This document shows, piece after piece, positions 21,740 through 31,960 of a DNA stretch of 64,000 nt (its first letter is position 1; the number at the start of each line of letters is the position of its first letter). A model generated the notes under the pieces. That model worked only from the letters and a program-made list of their open reading frames with translations. It was not told where the DNA came from and made no database searches. This DNA comes from Chamaea fasciata (Eukaryota > Chordata > Aves > Passeriformes > Sylviidae): contig JARCOQ010000006.1 of the NCBI GenBank assembly GCA_029207755.1, forward strand, positions 1,098,079 to 1,162,078, given 5' to 3'. The position numbers and the translations under genes are program-made.

Positions 21740-22007
21740 ACGGGGTTAAAAAGTGACAATTCCCAAAGTTCAAACCCCCCCCGTTTGCTGCCACCAGGCC
21801 CAGGCGAGCTGGCCAGGCTCCATCAGCACGTAGGACGAGGGGCGGTTATCGCGGGTCACTGACACCGAAATGGCTTTTCCTGTGGCCCTTATCGATGCCG
21901 CGCACAAAGTGGTTTTTCCCCCAGTCCTTTCCCCTGTGATCTCAGAGCTCTGTTTACAGCTATCTCCCCAGCACAGGCAGCAGGCGCTGAGAAATGCCAG
22001 GACACGG
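21740..22007. other. Repeat-free island, candidate conserved element
   Basis: GC-balanced sequence without CR1 or array character. It contains two TTATCG cores (21846 and 21889, GATA-type when reversed) and TCATCAGCACG-like sequence. Not coding in any convincing frame. Regulatory role is inference only. Confidence 0.35.
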
Positions 22008-22640
22008 CCACGGGGACAGGGCTGCAAAGCGCCTGAGATGAACAAGGAGACAGGACAGGGAAGGGTTTGGTTTGGTTGGTTTGTTTTTTCTCCCCACCAC
22101 CAAAAAAATTAAGTTTTTCTTTGAGTTCTTGAGGAAAACTTGATGAGCTCGAACTCTGAAACAGAAGACACGGGGACAGGGCTGCAAAGTGCCTGAGATG
22201 AGCAAGGAGAGGTTCAGGACAGGGAAAGGGTTTGGTTATTTTTTTTTTTTCTCCCCACCACCAAAAAAATTAAGTTTGTCAAGTTTTCCTTGAGAACTCA
22301 AAGAAAAGCTGGAACTCTGAAATAGAAGACACGGGGACAAGGCTGCAAAGTGCCTGAGATGAGCAAGGAGCCACCAGAGATTCAGGACAGGGAAGGGTTT
22401 TTTTTCCCCCAATCTTTCCCTCCAACCACCAAAAAAACTGAGTTTTCTTTGAGTTCTCAAGGAAAACTTGATGAGCTCGAACTCTGAAACGCAAGACACG
22501 GGGACAGGGCTGCAAAGTGCCTGAGATGAACAAGGAGAGATTCAGGACAGGGAAGTTTGGGTTTTTTTCCCCCACCAACAAAAGAACAAAGTTTTTCTTT
22601 GAGTTCTCGAGGAAAACTTGACGAGCTCGAACTCTGCGAC
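22008..22640. repeat. About 160-167-bp satellite, 4 copies
   Basis: The landmark CGGGGACAGGGCTGCAAAG starts at 22011, 22171, 22332 and 22499, giving periods of 160, 161 and 167 bp. Every unit carries CTGAGATGA(A/G)CAAGGAG, CACCAAAAAAATTAAG, TTTTTCTTTGAGTTCT and GATGAGCTCGAACTCTG. The length difference comes from T runs. Confidence 0.95.
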
Positions 22641-23190
22641 AGAAGAGCCGCCGAGTTTCCGTGGCTGAGCTGCGGAATTAAAGGAACAAGTGGTGCTACA
22701 AAGAGAGGGGGGGAAAATAAAATAAAACAAAATAAAGGTTTGGTTTCATGGAGGCAAGGCTGGGTGGCTCTCACAGCGTTGGAGCTGTGGTTCCCCGGAG
22801 AGCCTCCCTTGTGCCTTGAAAGGAGAACTTTAAATGTTTGTGGTGGGGATGCTGAGCCCCTCGGAGGGTGGGGAGGGAGCAGAGTCCCAGCCCCACCGAG
22901 GAGCTGAGCCCGATCCCATCCCAAAAGAAAAAAAAAGCAGGGAAAGGAGAATTCTGGCAGGCAGCAGCACCAGCAACGCGCTTGTGAGAGGGATTAAACA
23001 CAGTTAAGCCCAGAACCCCCGTTCCAATGGAATCTGCTCCGCGTGGCCATCCGAGGTGGGAGTTCCACGGGCTCACCTGGAGCCCAGGGAGCCCTGAGCA
23101 GAAACCTCGTGATTTCCAGCCATAATTCCTAAAGAAAAACCTGGTTTCTCCTGCCAACTAAGAGATACAAAACTCGTCCTTCCCTGAAAT
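22641..23190. other. Intronic sequence, nothing recognised
   Basis: Unique; short A-rich patches near 22714-22738 and 22924-22940. Confidence 0.5.
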
Positions 23191-23925
23191 TCCCGAGGAG
23201 AGCTGCTGCTCCCCATGGACACAGACTGTCCACCCTGACGAGATATTCCTACGTGTCATGTTGTCAGTGAAATAGGGGGGGGTTATTATTAACTGTACAG
23301 TCCCTTTCTTTCTTTCTTTTTTTTTTTTAACCTTTTTAATGCATTTTGTGCATCAAAGCAACGCACCAGGGCTCGGGGGAGAGGCGGCACAGATAAAAAT
23401 GTCAGTGGCGAGATAGGACAAATTTATGGCAAATCCCCGTCAGCTCCCATTTATCTAAATTATCCTCCTCTGGATCCTCCAGAAATCCTTCACCAGCTCC
23501 AGTTTTTCTGGCTGGTTTTCGGGTTTTTTGGTGTTTTTGTTTTTTTTTTTACCTCAGAACCACGCTCCCCCTTTTTTCTTTCTGCCTTGTTGCCTCTGTT
23601 TTGCCTTTTTTTTTTTTTTTTGGACACTTGTTCTTTTTCCCCTAAGATGACCCCTTTGTAGCTGGGGATCAAAGAGCTGGGAGTGTCAATCCCGGTGTCT
23701 TCAGGAACATGTGAAGAACCTCAAAGTAATTGGGAAGCAATTAGCACGAAGCTTAAAAAAAAACCCACCCCGCCGAGGCAGAGCCGAAATGAGCACCAAA
23801 CAGGCACCAGCCCCGCTCAGGGAGGAGTTTAAGGGACTTAAATCACCTTTTAGCTGCCTCCCAGACAACTTTTAATTTTTTGGGGGGGAGGGAGAACCTT
23901 CAGCGCAGCCCACTCTGCCTTGAGC
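23191..23925. other. Repeat-poor island with GATA-type motifs
   Basis: 23341-23480 contains AGATAA at 23391, AGATAGG at 23411 and TTATCT at 23451, within otherwise low-repeat sequence. Poly-T tracts lie at about 23310-23330, 23537-23552 and 23605-23624. Enhancer function is a guess. Confidence 0.4.
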
Positions 23926-23979
<54 letters not shown>

Positions 23980-23982
23980 TAT
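23926..23982. repeat. (TTA)n microsatellite
   Basis: About 18 TTA/ATT units with one interruption (TTACTATT), preceded by GAGCTT. Confidence 0.97.
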
Positions 23983-24334
23983 TTTCTCATTCCTTTCTGC
24001 TTTGGGTTCACTCTTTGCTTTCTGCCTCGCTGCAGCTTACGGGAGACATGAAACACAAAACTGCTTTTCATTTTTTTTTTTTTTTTCGGTTGTTGTTGCT
24101 GCTGTTTTGTTTTGTTTTTCCGTGTTATGTAAAGCGAAGCCGTCCCGTGTCTTGGCCTGGAAATAAAATCCAAGGCACCCACCAGCTGCTCAGATGCTCC
24201 TGCAGATAAAACCAGCTGGCCCAGGCCTCACCTTTCCTCATTTATTTTGGATATTGATCAAAGCAGAGCCAGCATTGCGCAGACTTTGGTCAGAGGCAAC
24301 ATGAAAAGATCAGCCCATCGATGGCGGAATCGCA
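23983..24334. other. Intronic sequence
   Basis: Includes a T run near 24068-24087 and the segment 24118-24180 (GTTATGTAAAGCGAAGCCG, CCGTGTCTTGGCCTG), which recurs diverged at 27530-27572 in the same orientation. Confidence 0.5.
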
Positions 24335-25590
24335 CGCTTCTGGGGTTTGGTCTTTACAGCAGAACGTTGTCATTTTCCCACAGCTCCTCCTGGCTCTCAC
24401 TGGTTTGGGATGGGGGCACCCTAAGGAATCTGGGATTTTTTTGTGCCAGATCTGCAGAGATCCCGACCTTCCCCACTCCCATCTCTCCATCAGGCAGCGC
24501 CTTCCTCAGCAGGAAAGGAATTGGGATGAACAATCCCATCAAACATCCCAGGAGAGCCTGAAATGGCTGAACAGAACTTGGGCTGGGCTTTGGGCTCAGG
24601 GTCAGACCAAACTAAGCCAGGCTTTGACCAACTGACCCTGAAATCCCTGGATTTGCTGCTGATCCCTCTCCTTAAACCTTTCACTGGTTTGGGATGGAGA
24701 CACCCTAAAGAATCTGGGATTTTTTGTCCCAGATCTGCACAAATCCCAACTCTTCCCACCCTCGGGCAGCCCTTTCCCTTGGCAGGAAAGGAATTGGGAT
24801 GAACAATCCCATCAAACATCCCAGGACAGCCTGAAAAGGCTGAGCAGAACCCGGGCTGGGCTTTGGGCTCAGGGTCAGCTCAAACCAGACCTTGGCCAAC
24901 TCATCCTAAAATTCTCCTTAAATCATTCACAGAATCCCAGACCGGTTTGGGATGGAGACACCCTAAAGAATCTGGGATTTTTTATCCCAGACCTGCACAA
25001 ATCCCAACTCTTCCCACCCTCGGGCAGCCCCTTCCTCAACAGGAAAGGAATTGGGATGAACAATCCCATAAAAAAATCCCACAAGAGCCTGAAAAGGCTG
25101 AACAGAACTTGGGCTGGGCTTAAGGCTCAGGATCAGCCTAAACTAAGCCAGGCTTTGACCAACTGACCCTGAAATCCCTGGATTTGCTGCTGATCCCTCT
25201 CCTTAAACCTTTCACTGGTTTGGGATGGAGACACCCTAAGGAATCTGGGATTTTTTATCCCAGACCTGCACAAATCCCAACTCTTCCCACCCTTGGGCAG
25301 CCCCTTCCTCAACAGGAAAGGAATTGGGATGAACAATCCCATCAAACATCCCAGGACAGCCTGAAAAGGCTGAGCAGAACCCGGGCTGGGCTTAAGGCTC
25401 AGGATCAGCTCAAACCAGACCTTGGCCAACTGATCCTAAAATTCTCCTTAAATCATTCACAGAATCCCAGACCGGTTTGGGACGGAGACACCCTAAAGAA
25501 TCTGGGAATTTTTTTTGTCCCAGACCTGCACAGATCCCACCCTCGGGCCGCCCTTTCCCTCGGCAGGAAAGGAATGGGGACGAACAATCC
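24335..25590. repeat. About 257-284-bp satellite with alternating unit types, 5 copies
   Basis: The landmark GAATCTGGGA occurs at 24426, 24710, 24968, 25241 and 25498, spacings 284, 258, 273 and 257. Longer units have CTGGATTTGCTGCTGATCCC and CTTAAACCTTTCACTGG; shorter ones have ATCATTCACAGAATCCCAG. Longer and shorter units alternate, so the amplified unit is a dimer of about 530-540 bp. Confidence 0.95.
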
Positions 25591-26029
25591 CATCAAACAT
25601 CCCCGTCCAGTCCGGCCCCGCCGCCACGCCAAGGTCCGGCTCTCAATTAACCCCCGCCCGACCTTCCTTCACTTTCTTTCCCCCCTCGCTCTGCCCTTCC
25701 TGCCAAAAGTTCAGCGTTTCCTGGAAAAGCCTCCGCGCCTGTTGGATGTTGTCCTTCGCCTCGGTTGCCGAGGGAAGGGTTTTGCAGGATTTACAGGTGC
25801 CTCGGCCCCCTCTGGAAGCCCGTGACCGCGGGCTGACCCCCCCCGGTACAATACGTGAACTCCTGCCCCCAGCTGATAAGGCTGCCAGATAGGAGCGGGG
25901 TGGCGGGGGGAAGAGTTTGCAAATAATCCTTCGGGAATTTATAAGCGGCGCGGCCATAAAAAAAAAAAAAAAAAACACAAAAAAAAAAAAAAAAACCCCG
26001 AGGTGACTGGAAGGTCGGTTTCACTAAAA
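25591..26029. other. Intronic sequence with adjacent A tracts
   Basis: Unique until two A tracts of about 17 nt each at 25957-25974 and 25978-25995. Confidence 0.5.
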
Positions 26030-26479
26030 AAATAATAAATATCTCGATGTTTATTCAACGTGGGCCCATTTTTTTTCCTTTTTTTTTTTTTTGCTTTAAA
26101 ACTGCGGGCCAAAAGCTCTGAGATAAGGCTATTGTAAATGACAAATATTGGGAGTTTGGGGGGAAACTATTACATTATGATCCTTCCGTCTGACACGGCC
26201 GGGGCCGTGCCCTGGATGCTTTGCAGGATCTCTGACATTGTTCCACCTAGAAAAGCCAGGCCCAGGATTCGGGCCCAGGTCAGATAAAGGGCAATTTGCT
26301 GCTCAGGGGATTTTTTTTTTTTTTTAATTCATTTTTCCTGCTGCTCCTGGCTCTCTGAAACTCCTTTCCCTAGAGCTCTGCTGGGATTTCTGCTCGTCGC
26401 CGTTCCTGGGAATGAACGGGAGGAATGGGAGCAGTGTCAGGGCGGGGACAGAGCTGCTCCCGCTGGGAGCTCACCCAAC
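26030..26479. other. Repeat-free island, candidate conserved regulatory element
   Basis: 26095-26310 has no CR1 or array character. It contains GAGATAAGG at 26120, TTGTAAATGACAAATATTGG at 26131-26150, TTACATTATGATCC at 26170-26183 and AGATAAAGG at 26282. The paired GATA-like sites in low-repeat DNA are suggestive, not proof. Confidence 0.42.
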
Positions 26480-27174
26480 AAATTTTACTTTATGGGGGAT
26501 GCATCCGAGCCCTAAACCTGCCATTCCAAGAAATCTGTGGAGCTGCTTCCGTTTTTCCAGGGCCTTTGGAGCTCTCCCTCCAAATTTTAATTCTGGGGGT
26601 GCATCCGAGCCCTAAACCTGCCATTCCAAGAAATCTGTGGAGCTGCTTCCGTTTTTCCAGGGCCTTTGGAGCTCTCCCTCCAAATTTTAATTCTGGGGGT
26701 GCATCCGAGCCCTAAATCTGCCATTCCAAGGAATCTGTGGAGCTTCTTCCGTTTTTCCAGGGCCTTTGGAGCTCTCCCTCCAAATTTTAATTCTGGGGGT
26801 GCATCCGAGCCCTAAATCTGCCATTCCAAGGAATTTGTGGAGCTTCTTCCGTTTTTCCAGGGCCTTTGGAGCTCTCCCTCCAAATTTTAATTCTGGGGGT
26901 GCATCCGAGCCCTAAATCTGACATTCCAAGGAATCTGTGGAGCCTCAGCCCTTTTTAGGGACCTTTGGAATTCATCCTCCGACTTCTAAATTTGGGAATG
27001 TTTCCAGCAGCACCCAAGCCCTGAATCTGCCATTCCAAGGAACTCATCCCTTTTCCAGGTCCTTTGGAGCTCTCTCTCCAACCATGAATTTCAGGGAGGC
27101 TTCCAAGCCTTGCCTGTGCCATTCCACAGAACCTTTGGAGTCTCATCCCTTTCCCAGGGCCTCTCCAGGGAATC
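26480..27174 (+). repeat. 100-bp satellite (family B), about 6-7 units
   Basis: The landmark GGGGGTGCATCCGAGCCC recurs at 26595, 26695, 26795 and 26895 (exactly 100 bp), with a variant first unit near 26495. Units carry CTGCCATTCCAAG, TCTGTGGAGC, GGCCTTTGGAGCTCTCCCTC and AATTTTAATTCTG. The last part (26940-27174) is more diverged. A reverse-complement array of the same family occupies 29040-29939. Confidence 0.95.
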
Positions 27175-27365
27175 CCTGAGGTTGGAAAAACCCTGCGGGA
27201 CTGAATCCACCCGTGCCCAGCCCTGCCAGGGCCACCCCCCTGCAGGGATGGGGACTGCTGGAAAACCCTTCCCACCAAGGGATTTTCCCAAAATTCACCC
27301 TAAACCTCCCCCTGGTCGTTTCCCTCTCACCCCATCCCTTGTTCCCCCCTGTCAGGACCTTGTAG
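27175..27365 (-). mobile_element. CR1 LINE fragment
   Basis: The + strand order TGAGGTTGGAAAAACCC, AGCCCTGCCAGGGCCACC, AGGGATGGGGACTGCTGG, CCTAAACCTCCCCCTGGTCG is a reversed CR1 3' region, diverged. Confidence 0.7.
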
Positions 27366-27664
27366 GGACACCAGGACCCGGCCCCCTGCACCGTTCCCAC
27401 CTCCAGAAGGGGACAATCCCACCCAGCTCCATCCCAGGGATCTGCTGCTTCCCCTGACACGTTTCTGAGGAGCAATCCCTGTTTCTGATTGAAAAGCGAA
27501 GCAGCAAGACAACAAAAAATCCCATTTCTGTTATGTGAAGCACAGCAATTCCGTGTCTTGGCCTTGAAATCCATGGAATGAACCCTTTGGAATGTTTAAA
27601 AACTGCTCCATCCACGAGCAGGAGCCGCTGACCCTCCTCAGAACACCTTTGTGGGCAATCGCAC
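27366..27664. other. Intronic spacer with a duplicated segment
   Basis: 27528-27572 (TGTTATGTGAAGCACAGC, TTCCGTGTCTTGGCCTTG) resembles 24118-24170. Confidence 0.5.
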
Positions 27665-28507
27665 CATCAGACCCAGAATAAATCCAAATTAGGGCCACAT
27701 TGAATCCGAATTAAATCCATATCAAATCCAATTTAAATCCAATTTAAATCCATAATAAACCCGTATTAAATCCAAGGTAAACCCATATTAAACCCACATT
27801 AAATCCATATCAAATCCATATCAAACCCATATCAAACCATATCAAACCCATATCAAATCCATATCAAACCCATATCAAATGCATATCAAACCCATATCAA
27901 ATCCATATCAAATGCGTATCAAACCCATATCAAATCCATATCAAATCCATATCAAACCCATATCAAATCCATATCAAACCCATATCAAACCCATATCAAA
28001 CCCATATTAAATCCATATCAAACCCATATCAAACCTGTATCAAACCATCTCAAACCCATATCAAATCCATATCAAACCCATATCACACCCATATCAAACC
28101 CATATCAAACCCATATTAAACCCATATCAAACTCATATCAAACCCATATCAAACCCATATCAAACCCATATCAAACCCATATTAAACCCATATCAAACTC
28201 ATATCAAACCCATATCACACCCATATCAAACCCATATCAAATCCATATCAAACCCATATCAAACCCATATTAAACCCATATCAAACTCATATCAAACCCA
28301 TATCAAACTCATATCAAACTCATATCAAACCCATATCAAACCCATATCAAACCCATATTAAACCCATATCAAACTCATATCAAACCCATATCACACCCAT
28401 ATCAAACCCATATCAAATCCATATCAAACTCATATCAAACCCATATCAAGCCCATCTCAAATCCATATCAAACCCTTATCAAACCCATATTAAATCCATA
28501 TCAAATC
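27665..28507. repeat. 11-bp minisatellite, about 70 copies
   Basis: Core CATATCAAACC in perfect 11-bp register over long stretches, with CATATTAAACC, CATATCAAATC and CATATCACACC variants. A longer composite (CCCATATTAAACCCATATC followed by CTCATATC) recurs about every 130 bp between 28100 and 28400, indicating higher-order amplification. The first 120 bp are more diverged. Confidence 0.97.
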
Positions 28508-29039
28508 CACTCCCTCGTGCTAACCCGAGGCACTGCAGCCCCTCCAATGGCATTCCCAATCCCGTTTCCACGATCCCTTTTCCTCCCTGAGGCTTCCCCC
28601 AATAAGGTGGCACTTTCAGCCCCTCCCCAAATCCTTTCAGCTCCCTCGTCATTCCCAAAGGACAAACTCCTGCTCCAGCTCCCAGCCCCGCCTGGAGAGC
28701 TGGGATATCCCTCCAAGATAAACACAGCCACCCGTTTTGGGGAGGGGAAATTTCCCATTCCCAAGAAAATCTCACGGCAGCGCGGCCGAATGACCTGATT
28801 ACGAACAGACGAGGGGCACAAAAAGATGTTTTATAGGGTTTTTTAGGGGTTTCTGGCAGTTCTTTTCCCTCAGCAAACCCCCGTGGATGGGCTGGAGATG
28901 CCGGGAACTGGGAAACAATTCCCGCTCCAGGCTTGGGAAAGGGAGGGAAGCTGGAAAAACGGAGCTCCTTTCATCTCCTGCCTGGGGTTTGGGTTGTCCA
29001 ACCACAAGGGAAGAGCCCCATGACAGCTCCCGGGCTCCA
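28508..29039. other. Intronic spacer
   Basis: Unique sequence between the 11-bp array and the inverted 100-bp satellite. Nothing recognised. Confidence 0.5.
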
Positions 29040-29939
29040 AAGATCCTAGAAAAGGGATGCGGGTTCCTTGGAATGGCACGGTCAAGGCCTGGAAGCCTCC
29101 CTGAACTCCAGAGTTGGAGGGTGAGCTCCGAAGGTCCCTAAAAAGGGATGAGAGTCCACAGGTTCTATGGATCAGGAAATTCAAGGCTCGGATGCATCCC
29201 TGAAATCCAGAGTTGGAGGGTGAGCTCCGAAGGTCCCTAAAAAGGGATGAGAATCCACAGGTTCTACGGAATGGCACAGTCAAGGCCTGGATGCTGCTGG
29301 AAGAATCCAGGGTTGGAGGATGAGCTCCGAAGGTCCCTAGAAACGGATGAGACTCCACATGTTCCTTGGATCAGGAGATTCAAGGCTCGGGTGCATCCCC
29401 AAAATTAAAATTCAGAGGATGAGCTCCCAAGGCCCAGGAAAAGGGATGCAGGTTCCTTGGAATGGCACAGTCAAGGCCTGGAAACATCCCTGAAATCCAG
29501 AGTCTGAGTGCGAGTTCCGAAGGTCCCGAGAAATGGATGAGGCTCCACAAGTTCCTTGGATCAGGAGATTCAAGGCTGGGATGCAGCCCTGAAATCCAGA
29601 GTTTAAGGATGAGCTCCAAAGGCTCTGGAAAAATGGATGCAGGCTCCACAGGTTCTGTGGAATGGCACAGCCAAGGCTCAGATGCGTCCCTGAAATCCAG
29701 AGTTAGAGAGAGAGTTCCAAAGGCCCTGGAAAAACGGAAGAAACTCCATAAATTCCCTGGAATGGCACATTGAAGGTTTGGATGCTGCTGGAAACATCCC
29801 CAAATTTAGAAGTTGGAGGATGAGTTCCAAAGGTGCCTAAAAAGGGATGAGACCCCACAAGTTCCATGGATCAGGAGATCCAAGGCTCGGATGCTGCTGG
29901 AAGAATCCCAAAAAGTTGGAGGATGGGCTCCACAGCTCA
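29040..29939 (-). repeat. Inverted array of the 100-bp satellite (family B')
   Basis: Units read GGTTCCTTGGAATGGCAC, GTCAAGGCCTGGA, CTGAAATCCAGAGTTGGAGG, GAGCTCCGAAGGTCCC and AAAAGGGATGAG. Reverse-complemented, they give CCATTCCAAGGAACC and GGGACCTTCGGAGCTC, matching the modules at 26940-27160. About 8-9 units, more diverged than the + strand array. Confidence 0.88.
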
Positions 29940-30111
29940 TCTGCTTTCCCTTCTCAATTAATGTTTTAAAAAAAATCAACGCACTCCGAATTCCCAGGAG
30001 GCAGCCAATGGAAACAGGAGCTCTCTGGGGCAGCTCTGAGGAACCATTTTCCTTCAAAAAAACAAACTCCGTTTCTGGAATTCCTCAGAAATTATTTATT
30101 TCTGAGGAATT
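29940..30111. other. Spacer
   Basis: About 170 bp of unique sequence between inverted arrays B' and A'. Confidence 0.5.
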
Positions 30112-30629
30112 CCGCCCCAAAACTCCCCAGTTTCCACGGAGTAGTGGAATTACTGGCGGGCAAATGGGAATTCTTGGAGAAAGAGGCATCAGAGTCCAAG
30201 TGATTCCTGCCCAAAATTCTCCCATTTCCATGGATGGATGAGGTTCATGAATCCAAAGAATCCTTGGAGAAAATGGTATCAGAATCCAACCAATTCCTTC
30301 CCAAAATTCTCCCATTCCCTCTGAAAAAAATTCACTTTTCTTGGAGCAAAGAGCGTCAGAATCCAACCAATTCCTGCCCAAAACTCTCCCATTTCCATGG
30401 AATAATGAAGTTACTGAATCCAAGGAATTCTTGGAAGAAAACAACATCAGAATCCAAGAAAAAAGAATTACAAATAAAAAAAAGGGGTTTATGGGAGTCA
30501 TGTTGTATGGAAAAGGGGATGGGAAAACTCCGAAGGGGGTGAAGTTACTGAATCCAAGGAATTCTTGGAAGAAAACAACATCAGAATCCAAGAAAAAGAA
30601 AATTAAAATAAAAACGGAGTTTATAGGGG
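30112..30629 (-). repeat. Inverted copies of the 15-16.7 kb array (family A')
   Basis: Reads TCCTGCCCAAAATTCTCCCA, CAGAATCCAACCAATTCC, TTCACTTTTCTTGGAGCAAA and GAATCCAAGGAATTCTTGGA. These are the reverse complements of the modules at 14935-16690. About five partial units; the last repeats from 30420 to 30541. Confidence 0.9.
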
Positions 30630-31525
30630 TCATGTTGTAAGGAAACGGGATGGGAACGCTCCAAAGGGGATTTTTGGGGTTGTGTTGTATGGAAAAGGGG
30701 GTGGGAAAGCTCCAAAGGGGATTTTTGGGGTTGTGTTGTATGGAAAAGGGGGTGGGAAAGCTCCAAAGGGGATTTTTGGGGTCATGTTGTATGGAAAAGG
30801 AGATGGAAAAGCCCCAAAAGGGTTTTTTGGGATCGTGTTGTATGGAAAAGGGGATGGGAACGCTCCAAAGGGGTTTTTTGGGGTCGTGTTGTATGGAAAA
30901 GGAGATGGAAAAGCCCCAAAAGGGTTTTTTGGGATCGTGTTGTATGGAAAAGGGGATGGGAACGCTCCAAAGGGGTTTTTTGGGGTCATGTTGTATGGAA
31001 AAGGGGATGGGAACGCTCCAAAGGGGTTTTTTGGGGTCGTGTTGTATGGAAAAGGGGATGGGAACGCTCCGAAGGGGTTTTTTGGGGTCATGTTGTATGG
31101 AAAAGGAGATGGAAAAGCCCCAAAAGGGTTTTTTGGGATCGTGTTGTATGGAAAAGGGGATGGGAACGCTCCAAAGGGGTTTTTTGGGATCGTGTTGTAT
31201 GGAAAAGGGGATGGGAACGCTCCAAAAGGGTTTTTTGGGGTCGTGTTGTATGGAAAAGGGGATGGGAACGCTCCAAAAGGGTTTTTTGGGATCGTGTTGT
31301 ATGGAAAAGGGGATGGGAACGCTCCAAAAGGGTTTTTTGGGGTCGTGTTGTATGGAAAAGGGGATGGGAACGCTCCAAAAGGGTTTTTTGGGATCGTGTT
31401 GTATGGAAAAGGGGATGGGAACGCTCCAAAAGGGTTTTTTGGGATCGTGTTGTATGGAAAAGGGGATGGGAACGCTCCAAAAGGGTTTTTTGGGGTCGTG
31501 TTGTATGGAAAAGCTCCAAAATCTC
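30630..31525. repeat. 51-bp minisatellite, about 17 copies
   Basis: Unit modules TTTTTTGGGGTCGTGTTGTA, TGGAAAAGGGGATGGG and AACGCTCCAAAGGGG. Variants (GTTGTG, AAAGCCCCAAAAGG, GGGATCG) occur in a repeated order. 51 bp is 17 codons, so open frames of about 300-480 codons occur on both strands; none has splice context. Confidence 0.97.
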
Positions 31526-31960
31526 TGTACCCGAAACATGGGATGGTTGTTTGTTTTTTGTTTTTTTTACGAGGTTTTTCCGTGGATCCTTTGGAATCCC
31601 ACGGGGCTTCGAGCGGCTCTTTCATGGTTTGAAGTTTGGAGCTGGAGGTCTTGGGGTGGGGAGGCACTTCTGATCTCCTTTTTTTTTTGGTGGGGTAATC
31701 ATCTCCTGGCAGCCCCGCGGGGGCCGTGTGGGGAGCGGGCGTTCGGCTCTGCCCTTCCATCCCCTCTCCCGACTCCGCGCTCGCGGTGTGGGGGTTCGTG
31801 GGATTTGAAATCCTTCGGGATTCAAAAGCTGCTGCTCCTGTTGCATCTCGTCACGGTTTCGGGTGATTGACCAAAGGACAAGGGCGGATCTGGGTTAGGA
31901 AAAAAACCACAAAACCCCAAAAAAACTCTTTATTGGGATGCTCCAGGACGGGTTTTCCAC
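31526..31960. other. Intronic sequence
   Basis: GC-rich, with short T runs near 31560 and 31680. Nothing recognised. Confidence 0.5.

Noticed and set aside
30085..31870. 300-484-codon repeat frames on both strands
   Set aside because: Product of the 51-bp (17-codon) minisatellite.
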